Positions 1 to 7,807 of a stretch of 38,851 nt of DNA are shown here, piece after piece (the stretch's first letter is position 1; each line of letters starts with the position of its first letter). The translations under genes were made by a program, and so were the position numbers. Origin of the DNA: Gammaproteobacteria bacterium (lineage in GTDB: Bacteria > Pseudomonadota > Gammaproteobacteria > Steroidobacterales > Steroidobacteraceae); NCBI GenBank assembly GCA_027452045.1, contig DAIDHH010000115.1, positions 1 to 38,851 on the forward strand, given 5' to 3'. The notes below the pieces were generated by a model. It made no database searches. It was not told the origin of the DNA and was given only the letters and a program-made list of their open reading frames with translations.

Positions 1-1
1 G

Positions 2-250
2 AGCATCGAGCGGCTGCGCCTGCTCGCCCTCGGCATCCGCGTTCCCGCCAGTGACCGTCCGCACGCCCTCTCCCGGGTCACCTTCAGCGCAGGACTCGCC
101 ACCACGGCCGAAGGCGCCACAACCCTCGATGAGATCGTCGCACGCGCCGACGCCGCCCTCTATGAGGCCAAGAATGCCGGCCGCAACCTGGTGCGCATCG
201 ATCGGGACAGTGGTCGCAACCCGGCCCTAGGGCCCGGGCAACCCGGCTAG
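2..250 (+). CDS. GGDEF-domain protein, C-terminal fragment (5' end outside window)
   Basis: Only the last 82 codons are present; the gene enters from the left edge. The visible part matches the end of a GGDEF (diguanylate cyclase) domain: a beta-strand with VTFSAGLA, then the helix ADAALYEAKNAGRN that closes nearly every GGDEF domain, then a short polar tail and a TAG stop. The GGDEF signature itself and any sensor region lie outside the window, so it cannot be told whether the enzyme is active in making cyclic di-GMP. Confidence 0.85.
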   Translation, partial: SIERLRLLALGIRVPASDRPHALSRVTFSAGLATTAEGATTLDEIVARADAALYEAKNAGRNLVRIDRDSGRNPALGPGQPG

Positions 251-336
251 GCGGGAGCGCCCGCTGCGGGGCGGCGGCGATGATCGACAAGCGTGCGCCG
301 CATCCGTATCCTGCCGGCAAGCCTGTGATCCAACCG

Positions 337-876
337 ATGAAATTCTGCAGTCATTGCGGCGCCCCGCTCGCGCTGCGCACCCCGCCCGGCGATCATCTGC
401 CCCGGTACGTCTGTGACGCGTGTGGCACCGTCCACTACCAGAACCCGCGCCTGGTGGTCGGGTGCGTTCCGGAGTACCAGGGCCGGATTCTCCTGTGCCG
501 CAGGGCGATCGAGCCGCGGCGCGGCTTCTGGACCATCCCGGCCGGATTCATGGAGAACGGGGAGACCCTGCAGCAGGGAGCGGCCAGGGAAACCCGGGAG
601 GAGGCACTGGTCGAGGTGCAGATCGGCTCGTTGCTCTCCATCGTTCACGTGCTGCAGGCCCACCAGGTGCACGTATTCTTCCGGGCGAGCATGAGTGCTG
701 CGCAGTACGGACCGGGACCGGAGAGCCTGGAGGTCGAGCTGGTTCACCCCAAGGACATCCCGTGGTCTGAACTGGCCTTCCCGAGCACCGAATACAGCCT
801 CCGACGCTACCTGGAGGACCGCGCCGCCGACCGCGAGACGCATCACTTCGCCTCGCTCGATCGGCGCCTGGAGTGA
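337..876 (+). CDS. Zinc-ribbon Nudix hydrolase
   Basis: A 179-residue protein if read from the ATG at 337 (MKFCSHCG). An in-frame ATG at 280 would add 19 residues and has a purine-rich stretch before it, so the start is uncertain; 337 is preferred because family members usually begin right at the zinc ribbon. Two CxxC pairs (CSHC, CDAC) form the ribbon, followed by HYQNPRLVVGC. The Nudix box runs from GFMENGE to ARETREEA and keeps the metal-binding REXXEE glutamates; the later glycine of the general consensus is leucine, and I recall the same loss in other zinc-ribbon Nudix proteins. Such enzymes hydrolyse nucleoside diphosphate derivatives such as ADP-ribose, NADH or FAD; the substrate is not readable here. 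The gene stands alone between a GGDEF gene and fdxA. Confidence 0.85.
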   Translation: MKFCSHCGAPLALRTPPGDHLPRYVCDACGTVHYQNPRLVVGCVPEYQGRILLCRRAIEPRRGFWTIPAGFMENGETLQQGAARETREEALVEVQIGSLLSIVHVLQAHQVHVFFRASMSAAQYGPGPESLEVELVHPKDIPWSELAFPSTEYSLRRYLEDRAADRETHHFASLDRRLE

Positions 877-989
877 GCGTGAGGCACACCTGTCGCACAG
901 ATCGGTTTTGCGGCTCCGGACAGCGTGGCACAATACCCGGTCCGCGAGGCCTGCTCCGCTTTGCGTACCCAAAACGCTAGGAAATCCTG

Positions 990-1313
990 ATGACCTTTGT
1001 AGTGACCGAAAACTGCATCAAGTGCAAGTACATGGACTGTGTGGAAGTCTGTCCGGTCGATTGCTTCCACGAGGGACCGAATTTCCTCGTGATCGATCCG
1101 GATGAGTGCATCGATTGCACCCTGTGCGAGCCTGAATGCCCCGCGGAGGCGATTTTCTCCGAGGAAGAGCTGCCTGCCGGCCAGGAATCCTTCAAGCCCC
1201 TCAACGCCGAGCTCGCCAAGCAATGGCCGGTCATCACGGAGAAGAAAGAGGCCCCCGCCGACGCCAAGGACTGGGACGGGAAGCCCGACAAGCTCAAGCA
1301 TCTGGCGCGTTGA
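990..1313 (+). CDS. fdxA: 7Fe-8S ferredoxin FdxA
   Basis: A 107-residue soluble electron carrier close to Azotobacter ferredoxin I along its whole length, including the C-terminal KDWDG...KLKHL end. Cysteines fall at residues 9, 12, 17, 21, 25, 40, 43, 46 and 50. By family analogy Cys9, 17 and 50 hold the [3Fe-4S] cluster, Cys21, 40, 43 and 46 hold the [4Fe-4S] cluster, and Cys12 and Cys25 are not ligands. The start ATG follows TAGGAAA at 978-984, a fair ribosome binding site. In relatives this ferredoxin supports NADPH-ferredoxin reductase and oxidative-stress responses; the physiological partner is not encoded nearby. It converges on xerD. Confidence 0.95.
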   Translation: MTFVVTENCIKCKYMDCVEVCPVDCFHEGPNFLVIDPDECIDCTLCEPECPAEAIFSEEELPAGQESFKPLNAELAKQWPVITEKKEAPADAKDWDGKPDKLKHLAR

Positions 1314-1341
1314 CGCGCACGGCAAGGTCCGGCTCCGATCG

Positions 1342-1360
1342 GCGCGCCTGCGCGGCGCGC
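1342..1360. terminator. GC-only hairpin between convergent fdxA and xerD
   Basis: GCGCGCC (1342-1348), a five-base loop and GGCGCGC (1354-1360) form a perfect 7-bp stem in the 71-bp gap between two converging genes. No T-run follows on either strand, so it would not be a classical intrinsic terminator. Its placement is the main argument. Confidence 0.3.
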
Positions 1361-1384
1361 GGCGCCGGGGGATGGCGCTGACCC

Positions 1385-2314
1385 CTAGCCCCGTGGGTGG
1401 TGGCGCGAGTGCAGCTCCTTCATGCGCTCGCTCGCCACGTGGGTATAGATCTGCGTGGTGGACAGATCGCTGTGACCCAGCAGGATCTGCACGACGCGCA
1501 AATCCGCGCCGTGGTTGAGCAGATGCGTCGCGAAAGCGTGCCGCAACGTGTGCGGGGAAAGTCCCTTGGCGATGCCTGCTTTGCGGGCGTAACGCTTGAT
1601 GATGTGCCAGAAGGCCTGGCGGGTCATGCGGTCCCCCCGCCGGGTCGGAAACAGGTAATCGGTCTGCCGGTCGAGCAGGATCTCATCCCGCGCCCCGTGC
1701 ACGAACTCGTTCAGCCAGCGCACCGCCTCGTCGCCGAGCGGGATGAGACGCTCGCGGTTGCCCTTGCCCACGATGCGGATGACGCCCTGATTCAGATTGA
1801 TCTGCGCGTAGCGCAGATTGACCAGCTCCGTTACCCGAAGGCCCGTGGCGTAGAGCACCTCGAGCATGGTGCGATCACGACTACCGAGCGGATCGCGCAC
1901 CGCCGGGGCGGCGAGCAGCGCCTCCACCTCCTCCTCGGTGAGCGATTTCGGCAGCGAGCGGCCGATCTTCGGCATGGCGATCTGGGCCGTGGGGTCCTCC
2001 TGGATCACCCCCTCGCGCACCAGATAACGGAAGAAGCGCCGGAAGCTCGAGAGCTGGCGGGCGGTGGACCGCGGCCGCGCACCCGCGTGCACGCGCGATT
2101 CGATGAATTGCTGCAGATTCGTGTGCGATGTCTGCATCATCGGCACCTGACGCTCGCCGAGCCAACGAGAGAGGGCCGTGAGGTCTGCCCTATAGGCTGC
2201 GAGCGTGTTGGGCGAGAGGCCGCGCTCCGACCACACGGCATCCAGAAAGCGGACGACCGCCGGATCGGTATCCGAGTGAATGGGCGTCGTAATTGCGGCA
2301 GAATGGTTCGACAA
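1385..2314 (-). CDS. xerD: Site-specific tyrosine recombinase XerD
   Basis: Read from a TTG at 2314 this is a 309-residue protein, near the usual 298-300. The frame stays open upstream to 2494, but the extra residues are an arginine-rich stretch with no similarity to XerD. The N-terminal SAM-like DNA-binding domain (LSPNTLAAYRADL) and the C-terminal catalytic domain are complete. The catalytic set is visible, numbered from TTG: Arg160 (TGLRVTEL), Lys184 (GKGNRER), His255 and Arg258 (PHTLRHAFATHLL), His281 (LLGHSDLST) and the nucleophile Tyr290 (QIYTHV). With XerC it resolves chromosome dimers at dif. XerD is preferred over XerC from the RVVQILLGHSDLSTTQIYTHV-type C-terminus. There is no integrase-like neighbour, which supports the housekeeping role. 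Confidence 0.93.
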   Translation of the reverse strand: MSNHSAAITTPIHSDTDPAVVRFLDAVWSERGLSPNTLAAYRADLTALSRWLGERQVPMMQTSHTNLQQFIESRVHAGARPRSTARQLSSFRRFFRYLVREGVIQEDPTAQIAMPKIGRSLPKSLTEEEVEALLAAPAVRDPLGSRDRTMLEVLYATGLRVTELVNLRYAQINLNQGVIRIVGKGNRERLIPLGDEAVRWLNEFVHGARDEILLDRQTDYLFPTRRGDRMTRQAFWHIIKRYARKAGIAKGLSPHTLRHAFATHLLNHGADLRVVQILLGHSDLSTTQIYTHVASERMKELHSRHHPRG

Positions 2315-2439
2315 TTGTCGTCTCGATTGGGCCCGTATCGTCGCGGACCGGGTTTTCGCCCGATGCGCGTGTCGCCTCGGACGCCAGCTCCGGCGCCACG
2401 GTGGCGTCTGAAGTATGGTGAGCAGACGCCCTCGCCCGG

Positions 2440-2455
2440 TGTGACCCATATCACA
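2440..2455. promoter_or_regulatory. Perfect CRP/Vfr-type binding site
   Basis: TGTGA-CCCATA-TCACA matches both half-sites of the CRP-family consensus with the correct 6-bp spacer. It lies between divergent xerD and the acyltransferase gene, with its centre 30 bp before the acyltransferase ATG at 2478. On the minus strand a CATACT hexamer (2417-2412) would place a start point near 2405, which puts the site about 42 bp upstream, the class II activator position for xerD. The spacing is inference; the match itself is read directly. Confidence 0.6.
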
Positions 2456-2477
2456 GTCGAGGCGGGAAGTTAACGTA

Positions 2478-3362
2478 ATGGAGAAGCCGATCACAATCCG
2501 CAGGCGATTCCCCGCATCCCCCTCAACGAGGATGCCCCGGAATCCTCCAGACCCTCCGTCCCCGGCCCGCGACGTGGCTCTGCTCCCGTTCAGGCTGCTC
2601 TATTCGCTCTACGCCGTCACCCTGTTCCTCACGGTGGGATTCTCGGCGCTCGCCTCGGCCCTGGTCCTGCCCGGCCTGCATCGGCGGCGGCGCGCCGCGC
2701 GGACGCTGGCGCGGGCTTTTCTGCGAGGAGCGGGGATGGGGCTCAGCGTCGATGCGCTCGATCGTCTGCCGCCGGGACAGTGTGTAGTCGTCGCGAACCA
2801 CGCCAGCTACCTCGACGGACTGGTGTTCACCGCCGCGCTGCCCGCCCGTTTTGGCTTCGTCATCAAGCGCGAGATGGCCCGCGTGCCGCTCGCCGGCTGG
2901 TTTCTGCATCGCATCGGATCGGAGTTCGTCGAGCGCTTCGACCGCAAGCGCGGCGCCGCCGATGCGCTACGGGTGCTGCGTAATGCCACCAACGGCCATT
3001 CGCTGGTGTTCTTCCCCGAGGGCACCTTCACCCCGGAGCCCGGGTTGCTGAAATTCCATACCGGAGCCTTCGCCACCGCCGCCCGCGCCGGCTGCCCGAT
3101 CGTGCCCGCGGTGGTGCGCGGCACGCGCGTGGCCCTCTCACCGCGCGGTCAACTGCCCCGGCCGGTCCCCATCGAAGTCGCCATCCTGCCGCCCATTCCC
3201 CCGCCCCCCGGCCCGCCGGCGCACAGCGCATCGCTCCTGCGCGATGCGGCACGCGATGCCATCCTTGCGGTGCTCGGCGAGCCTGACCTCACATGTTGCG
3301 ACGATAGCGGCCGCCCACCTCGTACAGAGCATGCGAGATCTGCCCCAGCGAGCAGGTCTTGA
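2478..3362 (+). CDS. 1-acyl-sn-glycerol-3-phosphate acyltransferase family (PlsC-like)
   Basis: A 294-residue membrane-associated acyltransferase. A hydrophobic segment at about residues 35-66 should anchor it. The catalytic NHxxxxD motif is NHASYLD (His108, Asp113); the substrate-binding block is FPEGTF (179-184), followed by LLKFHTGAF. The family transfers an acyl chain to lysophosphatidate or a related lysolipid; which one is not readable, and a lone gene like this may be a secondary acyltransferase. The ATG at 2478 has GGGAAG upstream at good distance. The last 24 or so residues are low-complexity and are encoded in DNA that also codes, on the other strand, for the end of icmF. Confidence 0.85.
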   Translation: MEKPITIRRRFPASPSTRMPRNPPDPPSPARDVALLPFRLLYSLYAVTLFLTVGFSALASALVLPGLHRRRRAARTLARAFLRGAGMGLSVDALDRLPPGQCVVVANHASYLDGLVFTAALPARFGFVIKREMARVPLAGWFLHRIGSEFVERFDRKRGAADALRVLRNATNGHSLVFFPEGTFTPEPGLLKFHTGAFATAARAGCPIVPAVVRGTRVALSPRGQLPRPVPIEVAILPPIPPPPGPPAHSASLLRDAARDAILAVLGEPDLTCCDDSGRPPRTEHARSAPASRS

Positions 3363-6300
3363 CCGTCTCCATCAGCTCCGCAAACACGTTCCCCCCGCCA
3401 CAGGCCACCGCCTTCAGCCGCTCGAGGGAGATCGGGGCGCGCTCGGCATTGCGCATCTGGAACGCGCGCACCGCACTCACCTGGGCCTGTTTCTCCTCCT
3501 CCGTCGAACGGATGAGCTCGGCGTGCGCGTGCTCGGAGAGTCCGTCGGACTTCGAGAGGAAGCTGTTGACGCCGATGATGGGCAGGCTCCCGTCGTGCTT
3601 TTTCGTCTCGTAGTAGAGCGATTCTTCCTGGATCTTGCCCCGCTGATACATCGTCTCCATGGCCCCGAGCACTCCCCCGCGCTCGGTGAGGGCGTCGAAC
3701 TCCCGGTATACCGCCTCCTCGACCATGTCGGTGAGGTACTCGAGCGCGAATGAGCCCTGCCAGGGGTTCTGCGTCTTGTTCAAGCCGAGCTCGCGGTTGA
3801 TGATCAGCTGGATCGCCACAGCGCGGCGCACGCTCTCCTCGGTCGGCGTGGTCAGCGCCTCGTCATAGGCGTTGGTGTGCAGGCTGTTGCAGCTGTCGAA
3901 CAACGCGTACATCGCCTGCAGCGTGGTGCGGATGTCGTTGAAAGCGATCTCACGGGCATGCAGGCTCCGCCCCGAGGTCTGCACGTGGTATTTCAGCATC
4001 TGGCTGCGCGGACCCGCGCGGTACAGATCGCGCATGGCGCGCGCCCAGATGCGGCGCGCCACCCGGCCGATGACCGCGTACTCGGGATCCATGCCGTTCG
4101 AGAAGAAGAACGACAGGTTGGGCGCGAAATCGTCGATGCGCATGCCGCGGGCGAGATAGTACTCGACGATGGTGAAGCCGTTGGCGAGGGTGAAGGCGAG
4201 CTGGGAGATCGGGTTCGCGCCGGCCTCGGCGATGTGATAGCCCGAGATCGACACCGAGTAGAAATTCCTCACTCGCCGCTCGATGAAATACTGCTGCACA
4301 TCGCCCATCATGCGCAGCGCGAATTCGGTCGAGAAGATGCAGGTGTTCTGCGCCTGATCCTCCTTCAGTATGTCCGCCTGCACCGTGCCGCGCACGGCGC
4401 CCAGCGTCTCGGCCTTGATGCGCTCGTACACCTCGGCGTCGACGAGCTGATCGCCGGTCAGCCCAAGGAGCGCAAGCCCCGAGCCGTCGTGGCCCCCGGG
4501 CAGCTCGCCCCGATAGGCCGGCGGGGCGATGCCCCGATCAGCTGCCGCGCGATGCAGCGCCTCGATACGCCGCTCGGCATCGCTCCAGCGCCCTTCGGCG
4601 CGCAGGTACCGCTCGATGCGCTGGTCGACGGCGGTGTTCATGAACATGGCGAGGATCATCGGCGCCGGACCATTGATGGTCATCGACACCGAGGTGGAGG
4701 GCAGCGCGAGATCGAAGCCGGAGTAGAGCTTCTTCATGTCATCCAGCGTCGCCACCGATACTCCGGAGTTGCCGGTGCGCCCATAAATGTCCGGGCGGGT
4801 GTCGGGATCCTCGCCATAGAGCGTCGTGGAGTCGAAGGCGGTCGACAGGCGCACCGCATTGGCGCCGAGCGCCAGGTAGTGGAACCGCCGATTGGTCCGC
4901 TCGGGCGCGCCCTCGCCGGCGAACATGCGGGTGGGATCCTCCTCCTCCCGCCGGTATGGATAGACGCCGCCGGTGTAGGGAAAGGTGCCGGGGAGGTTCT
5001 CGCGGCGGATGAAGCGCAGCTGCTCACCCCAGTCCTTGAAGGCGGGAACGGCGATTTTCGGGACTCGCTGGTGCGCGAGCGTCTCGGTATAGTTCTCGCC
5101 CGTGAGTTCCCGATCGCGGACCTTGTAGGTATAGGTCTCTTCGGTCGCCGCGCGCACGCGCGCCGGCCAGGCTTTCAGCTCACTGACACCCTCCGCTCCC
5201 ACCTCCTCTAGCGCCTGGTTGTAGGCCCCTCGCAACTCACGCCGTGTCGCATCTGCCGAGGGCTCCCGGAGCGCCGACTCCGCATACGGATCGAGCGGCG
5301 CCGGGAGCGGCGCGTCCTTGAGCGCGGCGAGGGACTCATACAGCCCCTGGGCCCGCCGGGCAGCGGCCGCCCGACGCTCCAAGTCGTCGCGCATCGCGCG
5401 GGCGTTGTTCGAGATTTCCGCGAGGTAGCGCACCCGGGCTCCGGGGATGAGCGGCTCTCGGGAGATGATCTCCACGGGGCCGGGATCGGCAACATCCCAG
5501 CTTGCCGCGCCGATTCTCCTTGCGCCGAGCGTGGCACACAGCGCGGCGAACAGTCGATTCACACCCGCATCGTTGAAGCGGCTCGCGACGGTCGGGAATA
5601 CCGGCAGGTCGGCATCGGCGAGCGCTTTGTGCTGGGGGTGATTGCGCCGCCATTGCTTGCGCACGTCGCGCAGACTGTCGCTCGCACCTCGCTTCTCGCT
5701 TTTGTTGAGTGCGATGAGATCCGCGAAATCGAGCATGTCGATCTTCTCGAGCTGGCTCGCGGCGCCATACTCGCTGGTCATGACGTACATCGACACGTCC
5801 ACCAGATCGACGATTTCGCTATCGGACTGGCCGGTACCGGCCGTCTCGACGATGACCAGGTCGAATCCGGCCGCCTGATAGAGCTGGATCACGTCCTTCA
5901 GCACCACCGCGGTCGCCAGATGCTGCCTGCGGGTGGCGAGTGAGCGCATGAAGATCGCATCCGAGGAGAGGCTGTTCATCCGTATGCGGTCCCCGAGCAA
6001 CGCTCCGCCGCTGCGACGGCGGGTCGGGTCCATGGCGACCACCGCGATGCGCCGGCCGGGGAACTGACGCAGGAACCGCGCGAGCAGCTCATCGGTCAGG
6101 CTCGATTTGCCGGCACCGCCGCTGCCGGTGATGCCGATCACCGGCACCCGGTTGGGGGAGCGCTGGATGGTCCGCCGGAGCTGTTCGACATCGCCCCGCT
6201 CCGGATCGGCGTTCTCCAATACCGTGATGGCGCGCGCGATGCTCGCATGCTCGTGAGCGCTCAGGGAGTGTCCCTCGTAGGTGGGCTTGTGAGCCGAACG

Positions 6301-6768
6301 CACGCGGTTGAAGACGTCCGCAATCATGCCGTCGAGGCCGAGTCTGCGCCCGTCCTCGGGGGTATAGATGCGCTCGACGCCATAGCGCTCCAGAGTCTCG
6401 ATCTCCTGCGGCGCGATCGTTCCGCCGCCGCCGACCACCACCCGGATGTGCGCGCAGCCTCGCTCGCGCAACATGTCCACCATGTAGGCAAAATACTCGT
6501 TGTGCCCGCCCTGGTAGGAGCTGGCCGCGATGGCGTCCGCGTCCTCCTGAATGGCCGCGCGCACGATCTCCTCGACGCTGCGGTTGTGCCCGAGGTGTAT
6601 CACCTCGGCGCCGTGGGCCTGCAGCAGGCGGCGGATCATATTGATCGCCGCATCGTGACCGTCGAAGAGCGAGGCGGCCGAGACGAAGCGCAGCGGTGGC
6701 TGTGCACGCTCCGGCGCGGGCTGCTCGGCGTGTCCGGGACTGGTGGCGCTGACGGGCTTGGGCGGCAT
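3289..6768 (-). CDS. icmF: Fused isobutyryl-CoA mutase (IcmF)
   Basis: A complete 1159-residue fusion in the IcmF order: B12-binding domain (about 25-155, base-off motif FDGHDAA with His38), MeaB-like G3E GTPase chaperone (about 205-420, P-loop GSGGAGKS at 215-222) and the large mutase domain (about 560-1159). It uses adenosylcobalamin to interconvert isobutyryl-CoA and n-butyryl-CoA. Gln807 (DQAQNTCIF) aligns by eye with the position that is Arg in methylmalonyl-CoA mutase and Gln in isobutyryl-CoA mutases, which argues against a methylmalonyl substrate. The GTPase G4 motif reads NKSE (355-358) rather than NKxD. The gene is divergent from a TetR regulator and a series of acyl-CoA/ketone-body genes, consistent with valine or branched-acid breakdown. 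Its 3' end overlaps the acyltransferase gene by 74 bp. No clear ribosome binding site precedes the ATG. Confidence 0.95.
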   Translation of the reverse strand: MPPKPVSATSPGHAEQPAPERAQPPLRFVSAASLFDGHDAAINMIRRLLQAHGAEVIHLGHNRSVEEIVRAAIQEDADAIAASSYQGGHNEYFAYMVDMLRERGCAHIRVVVGGGGTIAPQEIETLERYGVERIYTPEDGRRLGLDGMIADVFNRVRSAHKPTYEGHSLSAHEHASIARAITVLENADPERGDVEQLRRTIQRSPNRVPVIGITGSGGAGKSSLTDELLARFLRQFPGRRIAVVAMDPTRRRSGGALLGDRIRMNSLSSDAIFMRSLATRRQHLATAVVLKDVIQLYQAAGFDLVIVETAGTGQSDSEIVDLVDVSMYVMTSEYGAASQLEKIDMLDFADLIALNKSEKRGASDSLRDVRKQWRRNHPQHKALADADLPVFPTVASRFNDAGVNRLFAALCATLGARRIGAASWDVADPGPVEIISREPLIPGARVRYLAEISNNARAMRDDLERRAAAARRAQGLYESLAALKDAPLPAPLDPYAESALREPSADATRRELRGAYNQALEEVGAEGVSELKAWPARVRAATEETYTYKVRDRELTGENYTETLAHQRVPKIAVPAFKDWGEQLRFIRRENLPGTFPYTGGVYPYRREEEDPTRMFAGEGAPERTNRRFHYLALGANAVRLSTAFDSTTLYGEDPDTRPDIYGRTGNSGVSVATLDDMKKLYSGFDLALPSTSVSMTINGPAPMILAMFMNTAVDQRIERYLRAEGRWSDAERRIEALHRAAADRGIAPPAYRGELPGGHDGSGLALLGLTGDQLVDAEVYERIKAETLGAVRGTVQADILKEDQAQNTCIFSTEFALRMMGDVQQYFIERRVRNFYSVSISGYHIAEAGANPISQLAFTLANGFTIVEYYLARGMRIDDFAPNLSFFFSNGMDPEYAVIGRVARRIWARAMRDLYRAGPRSQMLKYHVQTSGRSLHAREIAFNDIRTTLQAMYALFDSCNSLHTNAYDEALTTPTEESVRRAVAIQLIINRELGLNKTQNPWQGSFALEYLTDMVEEAVYREFDALTERGGVLGAMETMYQRGKIQEESLYYETKKHDGSLPIIGVNSFLSKSDGLSEHAHAELIRSTEEEKQAQVSAVRAFQMRNAERAPISLERLKAVACGGGNVFAELMETVKTCSLGQISHALYEVGGRYRRNM

Positions 6769-6918
6769 GGGCGGCTCGGTGGGCGCTGGCGTAGAAACCT
6801 TTACGCGCCGGTAGGATAGCTACCCGCGAGTATGATGCATGGGCCGGTGAGCGGTCAACGCGGCCCACGCCCCGGGCGGCGGCGCAGACGGCGCACGGGA
6901 TTGCGGACGACCGGCTGG

Positions 6919-6939
6919 CGGATCGGACACGCCGATCCG
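6919..6939. promoter_or_regulatory. 21-bp palindrome, candidate TetR operator
   Basis: CGGATCGG-ACACG-CCGATCCG: two perfect 8-bp arms around a 5-bp centre, in the 249-bp gap between divergent icmF and the TetR gene. It ends 25 bp before a TATACT hexamer at 6965-6970 that could be the -10 box for the TetR series. Size, symmetry and place suit a TetR dimer site. That the neighbouring regulator binds it is inference. Confidence 0.5.
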
Positions 6940-6964
6940 GCACGCAGACAGTACCGGGCGAGGC

Positions 6965-6970
6965 TATACT
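6965..6970 (+). promoter_or_regulatory. Possible -10 box for the TetR-thiolase series
   Basis: TATACT fits the sigma-70 -10 consensus in five of six positions. No good -35 hexamer sits 16-18 bp upstream; that space is partly taken by the palindrome at 6919-6939. An activator-dependent or weak promoter is possible, as is chance. Confidence 0.3.
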
Positions 6971-7003
6971 GAGCGTCTCGGGGCCACGCCTCGCAACCGG
7001 CCC

Positions 7004-7016
7004 CTGATCCGATCAG
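7004..7016. promoter_or_regulatory. 13-bp palindrome directly before the TetR start codon
   Basis: CTGATC-C-GATCAG is a perfect palindrome that ends one base before the ATG at 7018, in the place where a ribosome binding site would be. It shares the GATC core with the palindrome at 6919-6939 but not its full sequence. It could be a second operator, or could mask translation initiation as a short hairpin. Confidence 0.3.
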
Positions 7017-7017
7017 C

Positions 7018-7782
7018 ATGCCGACCAGCCGTCGCAAATCCACAGGCCCGGGCCGTGACCGGGCCGCGCCAGACATGTCGCGGGAGGAATCGCGCCCCGA
7101 ATCCGCCGCCCGCGCGCCTCGCGAGTCACCGTGGCGCGCGAACCGCGAGCGCCTGCGTGACCGGCAGGTGAAACGCGAGGCGGTGATCCGCGCCGCCGCG
7201 CACGCCTTCAATCGCAAGGGCTATCACAACACCTCGCTCGATGACATCGCCGCGGCCCTCGAGGTCAGCAAGCCCACGGTCTACTACTACGTCTCCAACA
7301 AGGAGCAGCTCCTGTTCGAGTGTTTCGTGGCCGGCATCGAGCCGATCCGCGCGGCCTTCCGCGAAGTGCGCCTCGTGAAGGAGCCGGCACGCAACCGCCT
7401 GAAGGCGGTGCTGCGCCACTATGGCCAGGCGGTCGCCTCGGAGTTCGGCTGGTGCATGGTGCGCGCCGAGGATCAGGACCTCTCGCCTGCCATGAGCGGG
7501 CACATCAAGGCCTTGAAGTCCGAGATCGATCAGGGGATCCGGCGTCTTTTGCGCGAGGGAGTGCAGGACGGCTCCATCCATCCCTGCGACCCGAAGATGA
7601 CCGCCTTCGCCCTCGCCGGCGCCCTCAACTGGATCGCCCACTGGTACCGCGAGAGCCAGTCCCTCTCCGGCGCGCAGATCGCCGAAGCCTTCATCACGGT
7701 TTTCGAGAGCGGACTCATCCCGCGCACCGGCGCCGAGAACACGCGCGCCGCACGCCGCATGAGCGTGCGGCTTGCCCGCTGA
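7018..7782 (+). CDS. TetR/AcrR-family transcriptional regulator
   Basis: A 254-residue regulator. The N-terminal DNA-binding domain starts near residue 50 (VIRAAAHAFNRKGYHNTSLDDIAAAL) and its helix-turn-helix covers about 72-91 with EVSKPTVYYYV as recognition part. The first 48 residues are a basic, disordered-looking extension that may not be translated; Met20 at 7075 is an alternative start, and neither start has a clear ribosome binding site. The ligand-binding half is all helical, as usual. It is divergent from icmF and 25 bp before a thiolase gene, so it likely controls this acyl-CoA degradation block, with an acyl-CoA or acid as ligand by analogy with other catabolic TetR proteins. The ligand is not known. 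Confidence 0.88.
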   Translation: MPTSRRKSTGPGRDRAAPDMSREESRPESAARAPRESPWRANRERLRDRQVKREAVIRAAAHAFNRKGYHNTSLDDIAAALEVSKPTVYYYVSNKEQLLFECFVAGIEPIRAAFREVRLVKEPARNRLKAVLRHYGQAVASEFGWCMVRAEDQDLSPAMSGHIKALKSEIDQGIRRLLREGVQDGSIHPCDPKMTAFALAGALNWIAHWYRESQSLSGAQIAEAFITVFESGLIPRTGAENTRAARRMSVRLAR

Positions 7783-7807
7783 CCCGCCTGCATTCGGAGG
7801 AATCCTC

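Noticed and set aside
921-945. TGGCAC stretch before fdxA as a sigma-54 promoter
   Set aside because: The TGGCAC half is present but the required TTGC element five bases later is missing (CCGG there).
2315-2494. Upstream extension of xerD by 60 residues
   Set aside because: The extension is arginine-rich, unlike XerD, and crosses the CRP-type site and the start of the divergent gene. A TTG at 2314 gives the normal length.
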